Numbered from the stretch's first letter, positions 14,901 through 26,769 are shown. The stretch: DNA of 64,000 nucleotides from Branchiostoma floridae (GCF_000003815.2 NW_023365711.1:51413-115412); one strand, 5' to 3'. A program made the numbers and translations. The notes: generated by a model from the letters alone, not told the origin.

Positions 14901-17900
14901 CCATGTCCGGTAGCTTACCGGGTCCGGCAACTTACCGAGTCCGGCAACTTACCGTATCCGGCAACTTACCGGGTCTGGCAACTTACCGGGTCCGGCAGCT
15001 TACTAAGTCCGGCAACTTACCGGCAGCTTACCTGTTCTAGCTTTTGAGTCCGGCAACTTACCAGGTCCATTAGCTTACCGGGTCCGGCAACTTACCGGAT
15101 CCGGCAACTTACCGGGTCCAACAGCTTACTAAGTCCGGCAACTTACCGGGTCCGGCAGCTTACTAAGTCCGGCAACTTACTGAATCCTGCAACTTACCAG
15201 GTTCGGCAATTTACCATGTCCGGTAGCTTACGGGGCTCGGCAACTAACGGGGTCCGGCAACTTACCATGTCCGGCAACTTACCGGATCCGGCAGTTTACC
15301 ATGTCCGGCAACTTACTGGGTCCGGCAACTTATCGGGTCTAGCTGCTGAGTCCGGCAACTTACCATGTCCGGTAGCTTACCGGGTCCGGCAACTTACCAG
15401 GTCCGGCAACTTACCGGGTCCGGCAACTTATCATATAGGGCAGCTTACCAGGTCCGGTAACTTACCGGGTCTGGCAGCTTACCGGGTCCGGTAGCTTACC
15501 GGGTCTGGCAACTTACCGGGTCCAGCAACATACCGGGTCCGGTAGCTTACTGAGTCCGGCAACTTACCAGGTCCGGCAGCTTACCGGGTCCTGCAACTTA
15601 CCAGGTCTGTCAGCTTACCGAGTCCAGCAACTTACCGGGTCTGGCAGCTTACCGGGTCCGGCAGCTTACCGAGTCCGGCAACTTACCGGGTCCGGCAACA
15701 TACCGGGTCCGGCAGCTTACTGAGTCCGGCAACTTACCAGGTCGGGCAGCTTACCGGGTCCTGCAACTTACCAGGTCTGTCAGCTTACCGAGTCCGGCAA
15801 CTTACCGGGTCTGGCAACTTACCATGTCCGGTAGCTTACCGGGTCCGGCAACTTACCGAGTCCGGCAACTTACCGTATCCGGCAACTTACCGGGTCTGGC
15901 AACTTACCGGGTCCGGCAGCTTACTAAGTCCAGCAACTTACCGGATCCTGCAACTTACCAGGTTCGGCAACTTACCATGTCCGGTAGCTTACGGGGTCCG
16001 GCAACTTACCGGGTCCGGCAACTTACCATGTACGGCAACTTACTGGGTCCGGCAACTTACTGGGTCCGGCAACTTATCGGGTCTAGCTGCTGAGTCCGGC
16101 AACTTACCATGTCCGGTAGCTTACCGGGTCCGGCAACTTACCGAGTCCGGCAACTTACCAAATCCAGCAACTTACCAGGTTTGGCAACTTATCGGGTCTA
16201 GCAGCTTACTGGGTCCGGCAACTTACCGGGTCCGGCAGCTTACTAAGTCCGGCAACTTACCGGCAGCTTACCTGTTCTAGCTTTAGAGTCCGGCAACTTA
16301 TGGGGTTTAGCAGCTGACCAGGCAACTTACGTGGTCCCGCAACTTACTGTGTCCGGTAGCTTAACGGGTCCTGCAACTTACCAAGCAGGCATCTTACCAT
16401 GTCCGGTAGCTTACTGGGTCCGGCAACTTACCGAGTCCGGCAACTGACCATGTCTGACAACTTACCGGATCCCGCAGCTTACTGGGTCCGGTAACTTACC
16501 CGGTCCGGCAACTTAGTGGGTCCGGCAACTTATCAGGTCTAGCTGCTGAGGCCGGCAACTTACCAGGTCCGTTAGTTTACCGGGTCCGGCAACTTACCGG
16601 GTCCGGCAGCTTACCAGGTCCGGCAGTGCACGGGTCCGGCAGCTTACTGGATTCGTCAGCTTACTGGATCCTGCCACTTACCGGGTCCGGCAACTTACCG
16701 GATTTGGCAGCTTACTGAGTCCGGCAACTTACCGGGTCCGGCAACTTACTGTGTCCGGTAGCTTAACAGGTCCTGCAACTTACCGGGCACTGCAACTTAC
16801 CCTGTCCGGTAGCTTACAGGGTCCGGCAACTTACCGAGTCTTGCAACTTACCATGTCCGGCAAATTACCGGATCCGGCAGCTTACCGGGTCCGGTAACTT
16901 ACCCCGTCCGGCAACTTAGTGGGTCCGGCAACTTATCAGGTCTAGCTGCTGAGGCCGGCAACTTACCAGGTCCGTTAGTTTACCGGGTCCGGCAACTTAC
17001 CGGGTCCGGCAGCTTACCAGGTCCGGCAGTGCACAGGTCCGGCAGCTTACTGGATTCGTCAGCTTACTGGATCCTGCCACTTACCAGGTCCGGCAACTTA
17101 CCGGATTTGGCAGCTTACTGAGTCCGGCAACTTACCGGGTCCAGAAACTAACCGGGTCCGGCAACTTACCATGTACGGCAGCTTACCGGGTCTCGTAACT
17201 TACCGGGTCTGGCAGCTTATCGGGTCTAGCTGCTGAGTCCGGCAACTTACCATGTCCGGTAGCTTACCGGGTCCGGCAACTTACCGAGTCCGGCAACTTA
17301 CCGTATCCGGCAACTTACCGGGTCTGGCAACTTACCGGGTCCGGCAGCTTACTAAGTCCGGCAACTTACCGGCAGCTTACCTGTTCTAGCTTTTGAGTCC
17401 GGCAACTTACCAGGTCCATTAGCTTACCGGGTCCGGCAACTTACCAAGTCCGGCAACTTACCGGATCCGGCAACTTACCGGGTCCAACAGCTTACTAAGT
17501 CCGGCAACTTACCGGGTCCGGCAGCTTACTAAGTCCGGCAACTTACTGAATCCTGCAACTTACCAGGTTCGGCAATTTACCATGTCCGGTAGCTTATCGG
17601 GTCTAGCTGCTGAGTCGGGCAACTTACCATGTCCGGTAGCTTACCGGGTCCGGCAACTTACCGAGTCCGGCAACTTACCGTATCCAGCAACTTATCGGGT
17701 CTAGCAGCTGAGTCTGGCAACTTACCAAGTCCGGCAACTTACCGGATCCGGCAACTCACCAGGTCCAGCAGCTTACCGGACCCGGTAACTTATCGGGTCT
17801 GGCAACTTACCGGGTCCGGCAGCTTACCAGGTCCGGCAACTTACCGGATCCGGCAGTTTACCAGGTCCGGCAACTTACTGGGTCCGGCAACTTACTGGGT

Positions 17901-20127
17901 CCGGCAACTTATCGGGTCTAGATGCTGAGTCCAGCAAGTTACAAGGTCCGGCATAGCACGGGTCCGGCAGCTTACTGGATCCGGCAACTTACCGGGTCCG
18001 GCAATTTACCGGGTCCTGCAACTTACCAGGTTCGGCAATTTACCATGTCTGGTAGCTGACGGGGTCCGGCAACTTACCGGGTCCGGCAACTTACCATGTC
18101 CGGCAACTTACCGGATCAGGCAGTTTACCAGGTCCGGCAACTTACTGGGTCCGGCAACCTGCCATGTCCGGCATCTTACCGGATCCGGCAGTTTACCAGG
18201 TCCGGCAACTTACTGGGTCCGGCAACTTACTGGGTCCGGCAACTTATCGGGTCTAGCTGCTGAGTCCGGCAACTTACCATGGCCGGTAGCTTACCGGGTC
18301 CGGCAACTTACCGTTTTGACGGCAACGGCGATAGACATGGGACCGGGTCTGGAACTTACAAGGTCCGGCAGCTTACTAAGTCCGGCAACTTACCGGATCC
18401 TGCAACTTACCAGGTTCGGCAACTTACCATGTCCGGTAGCTTACGGGGTCCGGCAACTTACCGGGTCCGGCAACTTACCATGTACGGCAACTCACTGGGT
18501 CCGGCAACTTACTGGGTCCGGCAACTTATCGGGTCTAGCTGCTGAGTCCGGCAACTTACCATGTCCGGTAGCTTACGGGGTCCGGCAACTTACCGGGTCC
18601 GGCAACTTACCATGTACGGCAACTTACTGGGTCCGGCAACTTACTGGGTCCGGCAACTTATCGGGTCTAGCTGCTGAGTCCGGCAACTTACCATGTCCGG
18701 TAGCTTACCGGGTCCGGCAACTTACCGAGTCCGGCAACTTACCAAATCCAGCAACTTACCAGGGCCGGCAACTTATCGGGTCTAGCACCGAACCCGGTCC
18801 GGCAACTTACCGGGTCCGGCAGCTCACTAAGTCCGGCAACTTACCGGCAGCTTACCTGTTCTAGCTTTAGAGTCCGGCAACTTACCAGGTCCGGCACCTT
18901 ACTAAGTCCGGCAACTTACCGGGTCCGGCATAGCATGGGTCTGGCAGCTTACTGGATCCGGCAACTTACCGGGTCCGGCCACCACCCCCGTCCGGCAACT
19001 TACCTGGTCCGGCCGCTTACCGTGTCCGGCAACTTACCAGGTCCGGCAACTTACCGGGTCCAGCAACTTACCATGTACGGCAGCTTACCGGGTCCGGTAA
19101 CTTACCGGGTCTGGCAACTTACCGGGTCCGGCAGCTTACTGAGTCCACAACTTACCGAGTCCAGCAACATACCGGGTCCGGTAGCTTACTGAGTCCGGCA
19201 ACTTACCAGGTCCGGCAGCTTACCGGGTCCTGCAACTTACCAGGTCTGTCAGCTTACCGAGTCCAGCAACTTACCGGGTCTGGCAGCTTACCGGGTCCGG
19301 CAGCTTACCGAGTCCGGCAACTTACCGGGTCCGGCAACATACCGGGTCCGGCAGCTTACTGAGTCCGGCAACTTACCAGGTCGGGCAGCTTACCGGGTCC
19401 TGCAACTTACCAGGTCTGTCAGCAACTTATCAGGTCTAGCTGCTGAGGCCGGCAACTTACCAGGTCCGTTAGTTTACCGGGTCCGGCAACTTACCGGGTC
19501 CGGCAGCTTACCAGGTCCGGCAGTGCACAGGTCCGGCAGCTTACTGGATTCGTCAGCTTACTGGATCCTGCCACTTACCAGGTCCGGCAACTTACCGGAT
19601 TTGGCAGCTTACTGAGTCCGGCAACTTACCGGGTCCAGAAACTAACCGGGTCCGGCAACTTACCATGTACGGCAGCTTACCGGGTCTCGTAACTTACCGG
19701 GTCTGGCAGCTTATCGGGTCTAGCTGCTGAGTCCGGCAACTTACCATGTCCGGTAGCTTACCGGGTCCGGCAACTTACCGAGTCCGGCAACTTACCGTAT
19801 CCGGCAACTTACCGGGTCTGGCAACTTACCGGGTCCGGCAGCTTACTAAGTCCGGCAACTTACCGGCAGCTTACCTGTACTAGCTTTTGAGACCGGCAAC
19901 TTACCAGGTCCATTAGCTTACCGGATCCGGCAACTTACCAAGTCCGGCAACTTACCGGATCCGGCAACTTACCGGGACCAACAGCTTACTAAGTCCGGCA
20001 ACTTACCGGGTCCGGCAGCTTACTAAGTCCGGCAACTTACTGAATCCTGCAACTTACCAGGTTCGGCAATTTACCATGTCCGGTAGCTTACGGGGGCTCG
20101 GCAACTGAGTCCGGCAACTTACCATGT

Positions 20128-20680
20128 NNNNNNNNNNNNNNNNNNNNNNNNNNNNNNNNNNNNNNNNNNNNNNNNNNNNNNNNNNNNNNNNNNNNNNNNN
20201 NNNNNNNNNNNNNNNNNNNNNNNNNNNNNNNNNNNNNNNNNNNNNNNNNNNNNNNNNNNNNNNNNNNNNNNNNNNNNNNNNNNNNNNNNNNNNNNNNNNN
20301 NNNNNNNNNNNNNNNNNNNNNNNNNNNNNNNNNNNNNNNNNNNNNNNNNNNNNNNNNNNNNNNNNNNNNNNNNNNNNNNNNNNNNNNNNNNNNNNNNNNN
20401 NNNNNNNNNNNNNNNNNNNNNNNNNNNNNNNNNNNNNNNNNNNNNNNNNNNNNNNNNNNNNNNNNNNNNNNNNNNNNNNNNNNNNNNNNNNNNNNNNNNN
20501 NNNNNNNNNNNNNNNNNNNNNNNNNNNNNNNNNNNNNNNNNNNNNNNNNNNNNNNNNNNNNNNNNNNNNNNNNNNNNNNNNNNNNNNNNNNNNNNNNNNN
20601 NNNNNNNNNNNNNNNNNNNNNNNNNNNNNNNNNNNNNNNNNNNNNNNNNNNNNNNNNNNNNNNNNNNNNNNNNNNNNNNN
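20128..20680. other. Assembly gap (553 N) inside the satellite
   Basis: A run of 553 N. The right flank has a non-standard junction (TGCTGCTGAACCTCTACC at about 20,705) that may be a scaffolding error. Confidence 0.98.
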
Positions 20681-21854
20681 GGTCCGGCAACTTATCGGGT
20701 CTAGATGCTGCTGAACCTCTACCATCTTACCAGGTTCGGCAATTTACCATGTCCGGTAGCTTACGGGGGCTCAGGCAACTAACGGGGTCCGGCAACTTAC
20801 CATGTCCGGCAACTTACCGGATCCGGCAGTTTACCATGTCCGGCAACTTACTGGGTCCGGCAACTTATCGGGTCTAGCTGCTGAGTCCGGCAACTTACCA
20901 TGTCCGGTAGCTTACCGGGTCCGGCAACTTACCGGGTCCGGCAACTTACCAGGTCCGGCAGTGCACGGGTCCGGCAGCTTACTGGATTCGTCAGCTTACT
21001 GGATCCTGCCACTTACCGGGTCCGGCAACTTACCGGATTTGGCAGCTTACTGAGTCCGGCAACTTACCGGGTCCGGCAACTAACCGGGTCCGGCAACTTA
21101 CCATGTACGGCAGCTTACCGGGTCCCGTAACTTACCGGGTCTGGCAGCTTACTAAGTCCGGCAACTTACCGGGTCCGGCAGCTTACTAAGTCCGGCAACT
21201 TACCGGATCCGGCAACTTACTAAGTCCGGCAACTTACCGGGTCCGGCAGCTTACTAAGTACGGCAACTTACCGGATCCTGCAACTAGGTCTGGCAACCTA
21301 CCAGGTCTGGCAGCTTACCGGGTCCGGCAACTTACTGCGTCCGGCAACTTACCATGTACGGCAACTTACCGGATCCTGCAACTAGGTCTGGCAACCTACC
21401 AGGTCTGGCAGCTTACCGGGTCCGGCAACTTACTGCGTCCGGCAACTTACCATGTACGGCAACTTACCGGGTCCGGTAACTTACCGGGTCTAGCAGCTTA
21501 TCGGGTCTGGCAGCTTACCGGATCCGGCAACTTACCGGGTCCGGCAACTTACCGAGTCCGGCAACTTACCAGATCCAGCAACTTACCAGGTTCGGCAACT
21601 TATCGGGTTTAGCAGCTGACCGGGCAACTTACCGGGTCCGGCAACTTACTGTGTCCGGTAGCTTAACAGGTCCTGCAACTTACCGGGCACGGCAACTTAG
21701 CATGTCCGGTAGCTTACGGGGTCCGGAAACTTACTGGGTCCGGCAACTTATCGGGTCAAGCTGCTGAGTCCGGCAACTTACCAGGTCCGTTAGCGTACCG
21801 GGTCCGGCAACTTACCAAGTCCGGCAACTTACCGGATCTGGCAACTTACCGGGT

Positions 21855-22195
21855 CCGGCACCTTGCCAGGTCTGGAACCTTACCGGATCCGGCGTCTTAC
21901 CAGATCCGGCGCCTTACCGGATATCTGGCACCATACCGGGTGCGGCACCTTACCAGGTCTGGCACCTTACTAAATATCAGTCATCTAACTGGGTCCGGCA
22001 CCTTACCAAATATCTGACAGCTTACCGGAACCATACCGCCGTCCGTGCCGGACCCGGTAAGGTGCCAGATATCTGGTAAGGTGCCGGACCTGGTAAGATG
22101 CCGGATCTGAGTAAGGTGCCAGATCCGGTAAGGCTCCGGACCAGATATCTAGCACCTTACCGGGTCCGGCACCTTACCAGGTCTGGCATCTATTT
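21855..22195. repeat. Diverged right edge of the satellite with an orientation switch
   Basis: The last ~340 bp consist of a diverged subtype with ACCTT in place of AACTT and ATATCTGG variants. Between about 22,038 and 22,140 the units run in the opposite direction (GGACCCGGTAAGGTGCC), then turn back to the plus orientation up to about 22,190. The switch makes a short inverted repeat at the array boundary. Confidence 0.85.
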
Positions 22196-22745
22196 AGTAG
22201 GTGGCGCTTCTAGTAGGCAGCTGCAAGATTTTGGGACTCTGATGACCGTGAAATTTGTAAGCCTTTAAGGCCAATTTTAGGTTTATTTTGTTATTTTTTA
22301 CATGTGTACTGATACCTGGATATACTCTCGACGTGGTGACATGCATGATCCAGCAAACATTATCCAGTAAATTTTTTATATGATTTTTATGGTATTACAA
22401 TTCACAAAAAAGTGAAAAGTGTCTCTCCAAGAACTTACAAATTATAGATACTTTGCAGAGGGTTTCTTGATTTTAAAAATTTTCTTTACCAAAGGACTTT
22501 ATAAGAACACAATAAATATAATATGAAACATTATCACTTGTCTGAATATTTTCAACAGATTTTTGCCACATCTTTCATAAGTTCATTCAAGAAGATAGGG
22601 ATTTCTTAACGTCAACTGTTACATACAAATGTAATAAAAATAATAAATCTTATTTTCATTTTTTTGTTATTCTGGGAACTGTATGGCTGGTACTAGGGTG
22701 AGATCACATTTCACATCTAAACTGTTATCCTTCTCCTTGCTATAG
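22196..22745. other. AT-rich single-copy sequence upstream of an exon
   Basis: No repeat or coding signal is recognised. It ends in a pyrimidine-rich acceptor (TTCTCCTTGCTATAG) and is most simply the 3' part of an intron of the plus-strand gene, which would place the satellite within or next to that gene. Confidence 0.5.
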
Positions 22746-22833
22746 ATATGTTTCAGCAATCCATGCATTGAACTTAGTGCTGAAGAACTCTCTGGGAGGG
22801 GGAGGGGTGGCATCACTCAGGAGTGACCCACAG
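22746..22833 (+). CDS. Penultimate exon of an unidentified plus-strand gene
   Basis: This is an 88-nt exon: one nucleotide completing a split codon plus 29 open codons, beginning YVSAIHALNLVLK and ending SLRSDPQ. The acceptor is a pyrimidine tract ending TATAG and the donor is CAG/GTAAGA, both close to consensus. It ends in phase 0, matching the phase-0 start of the exon at 26,505. I do not recognise the protein family. A helix-like hydrophobic segment (AIHALNLVLK) is followed by a Gly-rich stretch. Earlier exons are not visible; they would have to lie left of the satellite or outside the window. Confidence 0.5.
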
Positions 22834-23397
22834 GTAAGACTACACACTAGATACTAGAAAGGCCGACATTTGCTTAAGAGCAAATACAGCATATTTCAGC
22901 CATACCCCTTCCCACGCAACATTGGACTGTTCCAAATCACCCCTGCGCAAAAATGGAACATCCTCTTAACAGTACATTATCCCCCAAAGTGGACTGGTAT
23001 TGTGAATTGATTCCAGGTAAAAACAGGTACAGAGCTTGCTTCTATTTATCAGAAAATGACAATAATCACACCTTCCATTCAGAAAATTTTCATCTTGATT
23101 GAAAATTGTTGAATGACTTCATGTAATGTCATTAACAATTTTCAGTACGATAACTAGGTGTAAGTTTTAAAAAGTATAAGCTCCTTGTGATGTGGGTACA
23201 TTTATTATTGCAGTGAACTTTTTTTATTCAAGTAGGGCATACGATTTAATAATTATCAAGCAGGTGCAGGTACTGTAGGAGCGTTTGTTTTCTTCAAGCT
23301 GTAAAACTGTTAAACTGTTTTACTTTGTATGCAATCAGCCATCGAGCCTATTCTTATTTTAGTTTAACAACTTCCTGCCAGACCCGGAAGATACGAT
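22834..23397 (+). other. Intron sequence, start of a 3.67-kb intron
   Basis: Between the donor at 22,834 and the repeat element from about 23,398 I see no coding signal or recognisable repeat. Confidence 0.45.
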
Positions 23398-24105
23398 TGA
23401 ACCTTGTTCGAGGATTTATTTTCGTCTGTCTGGTCAGTCTGTTCATACCCTGGCGCTGAGAGTGTTTTATTGGGCTGAAACTCTGGCAGTTTAAAGTTAC
23501 TTACAATTTAAATGTTCAAAGTTTATGTCAAACAACAACAGCACTAGGAAATGTGGCCACTATAGACAGGTGGTCACTATAGAGAAAATGCTGATCTATT
23601 GACTAGGAGCCATACGTTACACATGATTTCAGTACACTGATCATTAATCATATAAACATTGCACAGGTAAGCCAATTGTTTAGATGTACAATTAAGTTCA
23701 AATAATTCTGAAGAGAAATATTGATGAGAAAATAATCATTCTCGCCACTGTCTAACTTATAATTACGTATCAAAACTAAACGCAGATTTTCTAACTAACG
23801 CACCTTTCGCCGACTTCATCAAAGGACCGCCGGCTATCAATCAAACACGGCTGTTGATTAGACTTAGAGTTTCAAACAGTCATGTGCTGTGTGCCAGTTG
23901 ACAGCGAACTTCATGCTACGTGATGTTTTACATTGCTTGGACCTTCTTTCCTACAGCGGTGCTTCTACAAAATATTTAGACTGTAACACTGAGTCCCACA
24001 TGTTTTATAGAATAGAATTTGACGCAGAACAGCGTTTTTGCTGGGTATTTTCTTGAAACATGTCCGTGGGAATATCAGCGAGGCGGCGACGTAGGGATAT
24101 CAGAC

Positions 24106-25460
24106 CGTCAACAAAAGTCGCACGGCGGCTAACGGCGCAGCGAAGATACTAGCGCTATAAATAAGCGCTTCAACTAAGGATGGCAACCCGTACAATATTT
24201 TTGTATACTCTTGAGCTAAGTAAAGTTTGTTGTTTATGAGGTTTTAGTTGTCTTTGAAGCTTTGACCCGAAATATTTTAAAGTCAAACTGCTGAAGAGAA
24301 GTAAGTGACTGCTACGATTATCGTAGATATGGCCCTAAAAAACTGATAAAAGAAGCCTTCTCAATAGTCTAAAATGCAAGAGCTTCCGGGGGGGGGGGCT
24401 TCGCCCACCTGGGTCCCCCCCACAGTGGCCCTGCCCCTGGACCCCGCCAGGGACATTCGGCGGCCCCCGGACCCCTGTCCGACGCTTTGAAAAAATCCTG
24501 GCGAGAAGTCTGTACGGCCTGAGTCTTCAAGTTAACGTATTGTGTGGTCCCGCTTATGAATATTAATTAGCCTTCGCTTTCCTCTTCGCTGATTGGCTGA
24601 ACCATTAATTGAATTAACTCATCCTGCCGGCTAGACGCAGGTGCAGATGTCGGCTCTGTGGGGTGAAGGTCCGAAAGGTCATGGCATGGAGAACGAAAGA
24701 AAACCAATTTCCCCTAAAAAAGTGCTGTAATTAAGCCTTTTACAGTACTTTATGCCAAAAAATTTACTTGGATCATTTTACCAACTATCTTATGCCTATC
24801 TATACCAAATGTTACTCATACCAGGGTACAGGGGTGCAAAATATACCATTATAAGACCGTCAACAACAGTCGCACGGGGCTAACAGCGCAGCGAAAATAC
24901 CATCGCTAGCGTTTCAACTTCGGATAACAAGTTATAAGTACTGTTGAACTCAGTAACGTTAAAGTTTGTTTTTAGTTGCCTTTGACGGTTTGACCTGAAA
25001 TAGTGTACGCTAAACTCCTGAAGAGAAGTTACTTTGACGGTTTGACCTGAAATAGTGTTACGCTAAACTCCTGAAGAGAAGTTAAGTGACTGCTGCGATT
25101 ATCATAGATATGCCCCTAAGAACTGATACAATATAAAGCCCTGGCGGGAACACTGCTATATACGGGATCATGAGGCCCCGCTTATGAATATTAATTAGCC
25201 TTTGGCCTCCTCTTCGCTGATTGGCTAGGTCTTTGATTCAATTAACTCTCCGGCTGACGCGCACAGGTGTGGCTCTGTGCGGGGTCACGGAAGGTCACGT
25301 CAGGAGGCCAAAAGAAAACAAATTTCCCCTCAGAAAAGTGCCAAAATTAATCATTTTAAAGTTGTTTTTGTCAAAAATCTTACTTGAATCTTGTTACCAA
25401 GTATCTAATGCCTATCTATACCAAATTTCAGGTCATTTAATTGTAATACCAGGGTACAGG
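24106..25460 (+). repeat. Internal tandem duplication within the 2.8-kb element
   Basis: A block beginning GACCGTCAACAA at 24,106 recurs at 24,859, and a block beginning CTTATGAATATTAATTAGCC at about 24,553 recurs at about 25,183. The first copy has about 120 bp of extra GC-rich sequence. A 54-bp segment with TTTGACGGTTTGACCTGAAA is also doubled at about 24,980-25,085. Confidence 0.75.
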
Positions 25461-25975
25461 AGCCAAAAGTGTCCTTTTTTGGTCAAAAATTGGCCAAAAA
25501 TCGCAAAAATAAGCATTTTGTTGCACTGTACACCAAAAGTGTTATTGAATTTATATGAAGGGATTATCAAGGCACATCTGTGTCAAATTTCAGCTCATTC
25601 GGTTGCAATACCAAGGTACAGGAGCCAAAAGTGTCCTTTTTTGGTCAAAAATTGGTCAAAAAATCGCAAAAATAAGCATTTTGTTGTACTGTACACCAAA
25701 AGTGTTATTGAATTTATATGGGGGCATTATCAAGGCACATCTCTGTGAAATTTCAGCTCATTTGGTTGTAATACCAGGGTACAGGGGCCAAAAGTGTCCT
25801 TTTTTGGTCAAAAATTGGTCAAAAAATCGCAAAAATAAGCATTTTGTTGTACTGTACACCAAAAGTGTTATCGAATTTATATGGGGGCATTATCAAGGCA
25901 CATCTCTGTCAAATTTCAGCTCATTTGGTTGTAATACCAGGGTACAGGGGCCAAAATATACAGTTTTGGTCTAAA
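25427..25975 (+). repeat. 163-bp tandem repeat, about 3.3 copies
   Basis: The motif CACCAAAAGTGTTAT occurs at 25,531 and 25,694 and, as CACCAAAAGTGTTATCG, at 25,857, giving a period of 163 bp. The copies are highly similar. Open frames of 175 and 139 codons through it arise from the repeat and resemble no known protein. Confidence 0.9.
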
Positions 25976-26261
25976 ATTGACCAAAAAATCTCAATAAAAT
26001 CATTTTAGAGGCAGATATGAAAAAACTGAGAAAAAAGCATCAAGGTATTGGCCCATTCTACCCCTGTGCCAAATTTCAGGTCATTCGGTCCAGGAACGGC
26101 GGAGATGAATCACTTTGAAGATTTGACAGGAGAAGAAGAAAGAAGAAACATTACGAATACAATATATTTCACCATACTATGTATGGCTGAAATATAATCA
26201 CATGTAGGAAAGAAAGACAAATATTCCAGGTATCACATATTTCTTTCTGCAGGATGATAAT

Positions 26262-26369
26262 CATCATCATCATCATCTGGGCGTGCTGGTTGCATGGATG
26301 GCCATGACTCTCTTCCTCCATCCTTCCCTATCCTCCATAGCCTTGGGCAGATCTTCAGCCGAGCAGCCA
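26262..26369 (-). mobile_element. LINE 3'-end stub with 9-bp target duplication
   Basis: Read on the minus strand, the segment encodes a short LINE C-terminus (AMEDREGWRKRVMAIHATS) followed by a stop and an ATG/ATC-type trinucleotide tail, as in 5'-truncated RTE-like elements. The flanks share GATGATAAT at 26,253-26,261 and 26,370-26,378, consistent with a 9-bp target duplication. It sits about 130 bp upstream of the terminal exon of the plus-strand gene. Confidence 0.55.
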
Positions 26370-26504
26370 GATGATAATGATAGCTCTGTATTCATGCATT
26401 ACCTTACCATAAGCTTAGTTCCTCCTGACCTTTCTGTTTTTCAGGATTTTTTGTGTGTCTAATATTGAATCTAGTGATAATTGTGCTATTTTTTCTTTCT
26501 CCAG

Positions 26505-26708
26505 GGTAAAGCCTATGGGCAGATGCTGCTGGATTTCAAGCATGGTGAGCAAACAAAGGGGTGTGGCGATGGACCGGCTCACCAAAACGAGGCTCGACTC
26601 ATGGTTTTCGCTAGGGATGACGGGTACCCGGAAGGTGAAAGGTCATCTCCCAGCAACTTCAACATCGTCTCAGGTGCCGACACCGTCCTAACCTGCCACG
26701 CGTGCTAG
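26505..26708 (+). CDS. Terminal coding exon of an unidentified plus-strand gene
   Basis: The acceptor TTTTTTCTTTCTCCAG precedes 67 open codons and a TAG stop. The exon starts in phase 0, matching the exon that ends at 22,833. The peptide begins GKAYGQMLLDFKHGEQTKG, contains ARLMVFARDDGYPEGE and ends SGADTVLTCHAC. A candidate polyadenylation signal follows at 26,764. The sequence is well-behaved (no low complexity, good splice context), but I cannot name the family, and a motif such as a C-terminal CxxC is too short to assign a function. A donor-like GTGAGC inside the exon (about 26,544) could allow an alternative end. Confidence is limited by having only two exons. Confidence 0.5.
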   Translation, partial: GKAYGQMLLDFKHGEQTKGCGDGPAHQNEARLMVFARDDGYPEGERSSPSNFNIVSGADTVLTCHAC

Positions 26709-26763
26709 GTGGGGCTATTTCCTAGTACTAGTATTTTATACTCAGTCTGTTATTTTCACACCA

Positions 26764-26769
26764 AATAAA
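26764..26769 (+). promoter_or_regulatory. Candidate polyadenylation signal (AATAAA)
   Basis: AATAAA lies 56 bp downstream of the stop codon of the plus-strand gene, in AT-rich sequence. A T-rich stretch follows, as expected for a cleavage region. Confidence 0.5.

Larger units (their letters stand above)
1..22190 (+). repeat. 17-bp satellite array, about 22 kb
   Basis: The stretch is a nearly uninterrupted head-to-tail array of a 17-bp unit, consensus CTTACCGGGTCCGGCAA, roughly 1,200 to 1,300 units allowing for gaps. Recurrent variants (CATGTCCGGTAG, TCTAGCTGCTGAG, ACTAAGTCCGG, CATAGCACGGG) are strung together in the same order over long blocks, so the array has a higher-order structure: the block starting near 14,091 recurs near 16,440, the one near 721 recurs near 10,807, and the one near 901 recurs near 9,570. 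Because 17 is not a multiple of 3 and the consensus has no plus-strand stop, long open frames appear in all three plus frames; they are by-products of the repeat, not genes. The array ends abruptly at about 22.19 kb beside unique sequence containing an exon. Whether it is intronic, subtelomeric or pericentromeric cannot be told from the window. Confidence 0.97.
23398..26196. mobile_element. 2.8-kb non-coding repeat element, family unknown
   Basis: The element runs from ACCTTGTTCG to a terminal imperfect palindrome (ATATTTCACCATAC...GTATGGCTGAAATAT). A shorter copy in opposite orientation lies at 33,805-34,913, sharing both outer ends and several inner blocks, which shows it is a dispersed element. 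Landmarks include a GC-rich insert at about 24,388-24,490, two CCAAT-like blocks (GCTGATTGGCT) near 24,590 and 25,218, internal duplications and a 163-bp tandem repeat. No transposase or reverse transcriptase is visible, so it is probably non-autonomous. It lies in the last intron of the plus-strand gene. Confidence 0.65.

Noticed and set aside
1-22190. Resemblance to a CRISPR array or to repeat-protein genes
   Set aside because: There are no spacers, the units are directly tandem, and the open frames follow from a stop-free 17-bp unit; no start, splice or termination context supports genes.
25221-25974. Two open frames of 175 and 139 codons
   Set aside because: They run through the 163-bp tandem repeat and repeat the same peptide in shifted form; no homology or splice context.
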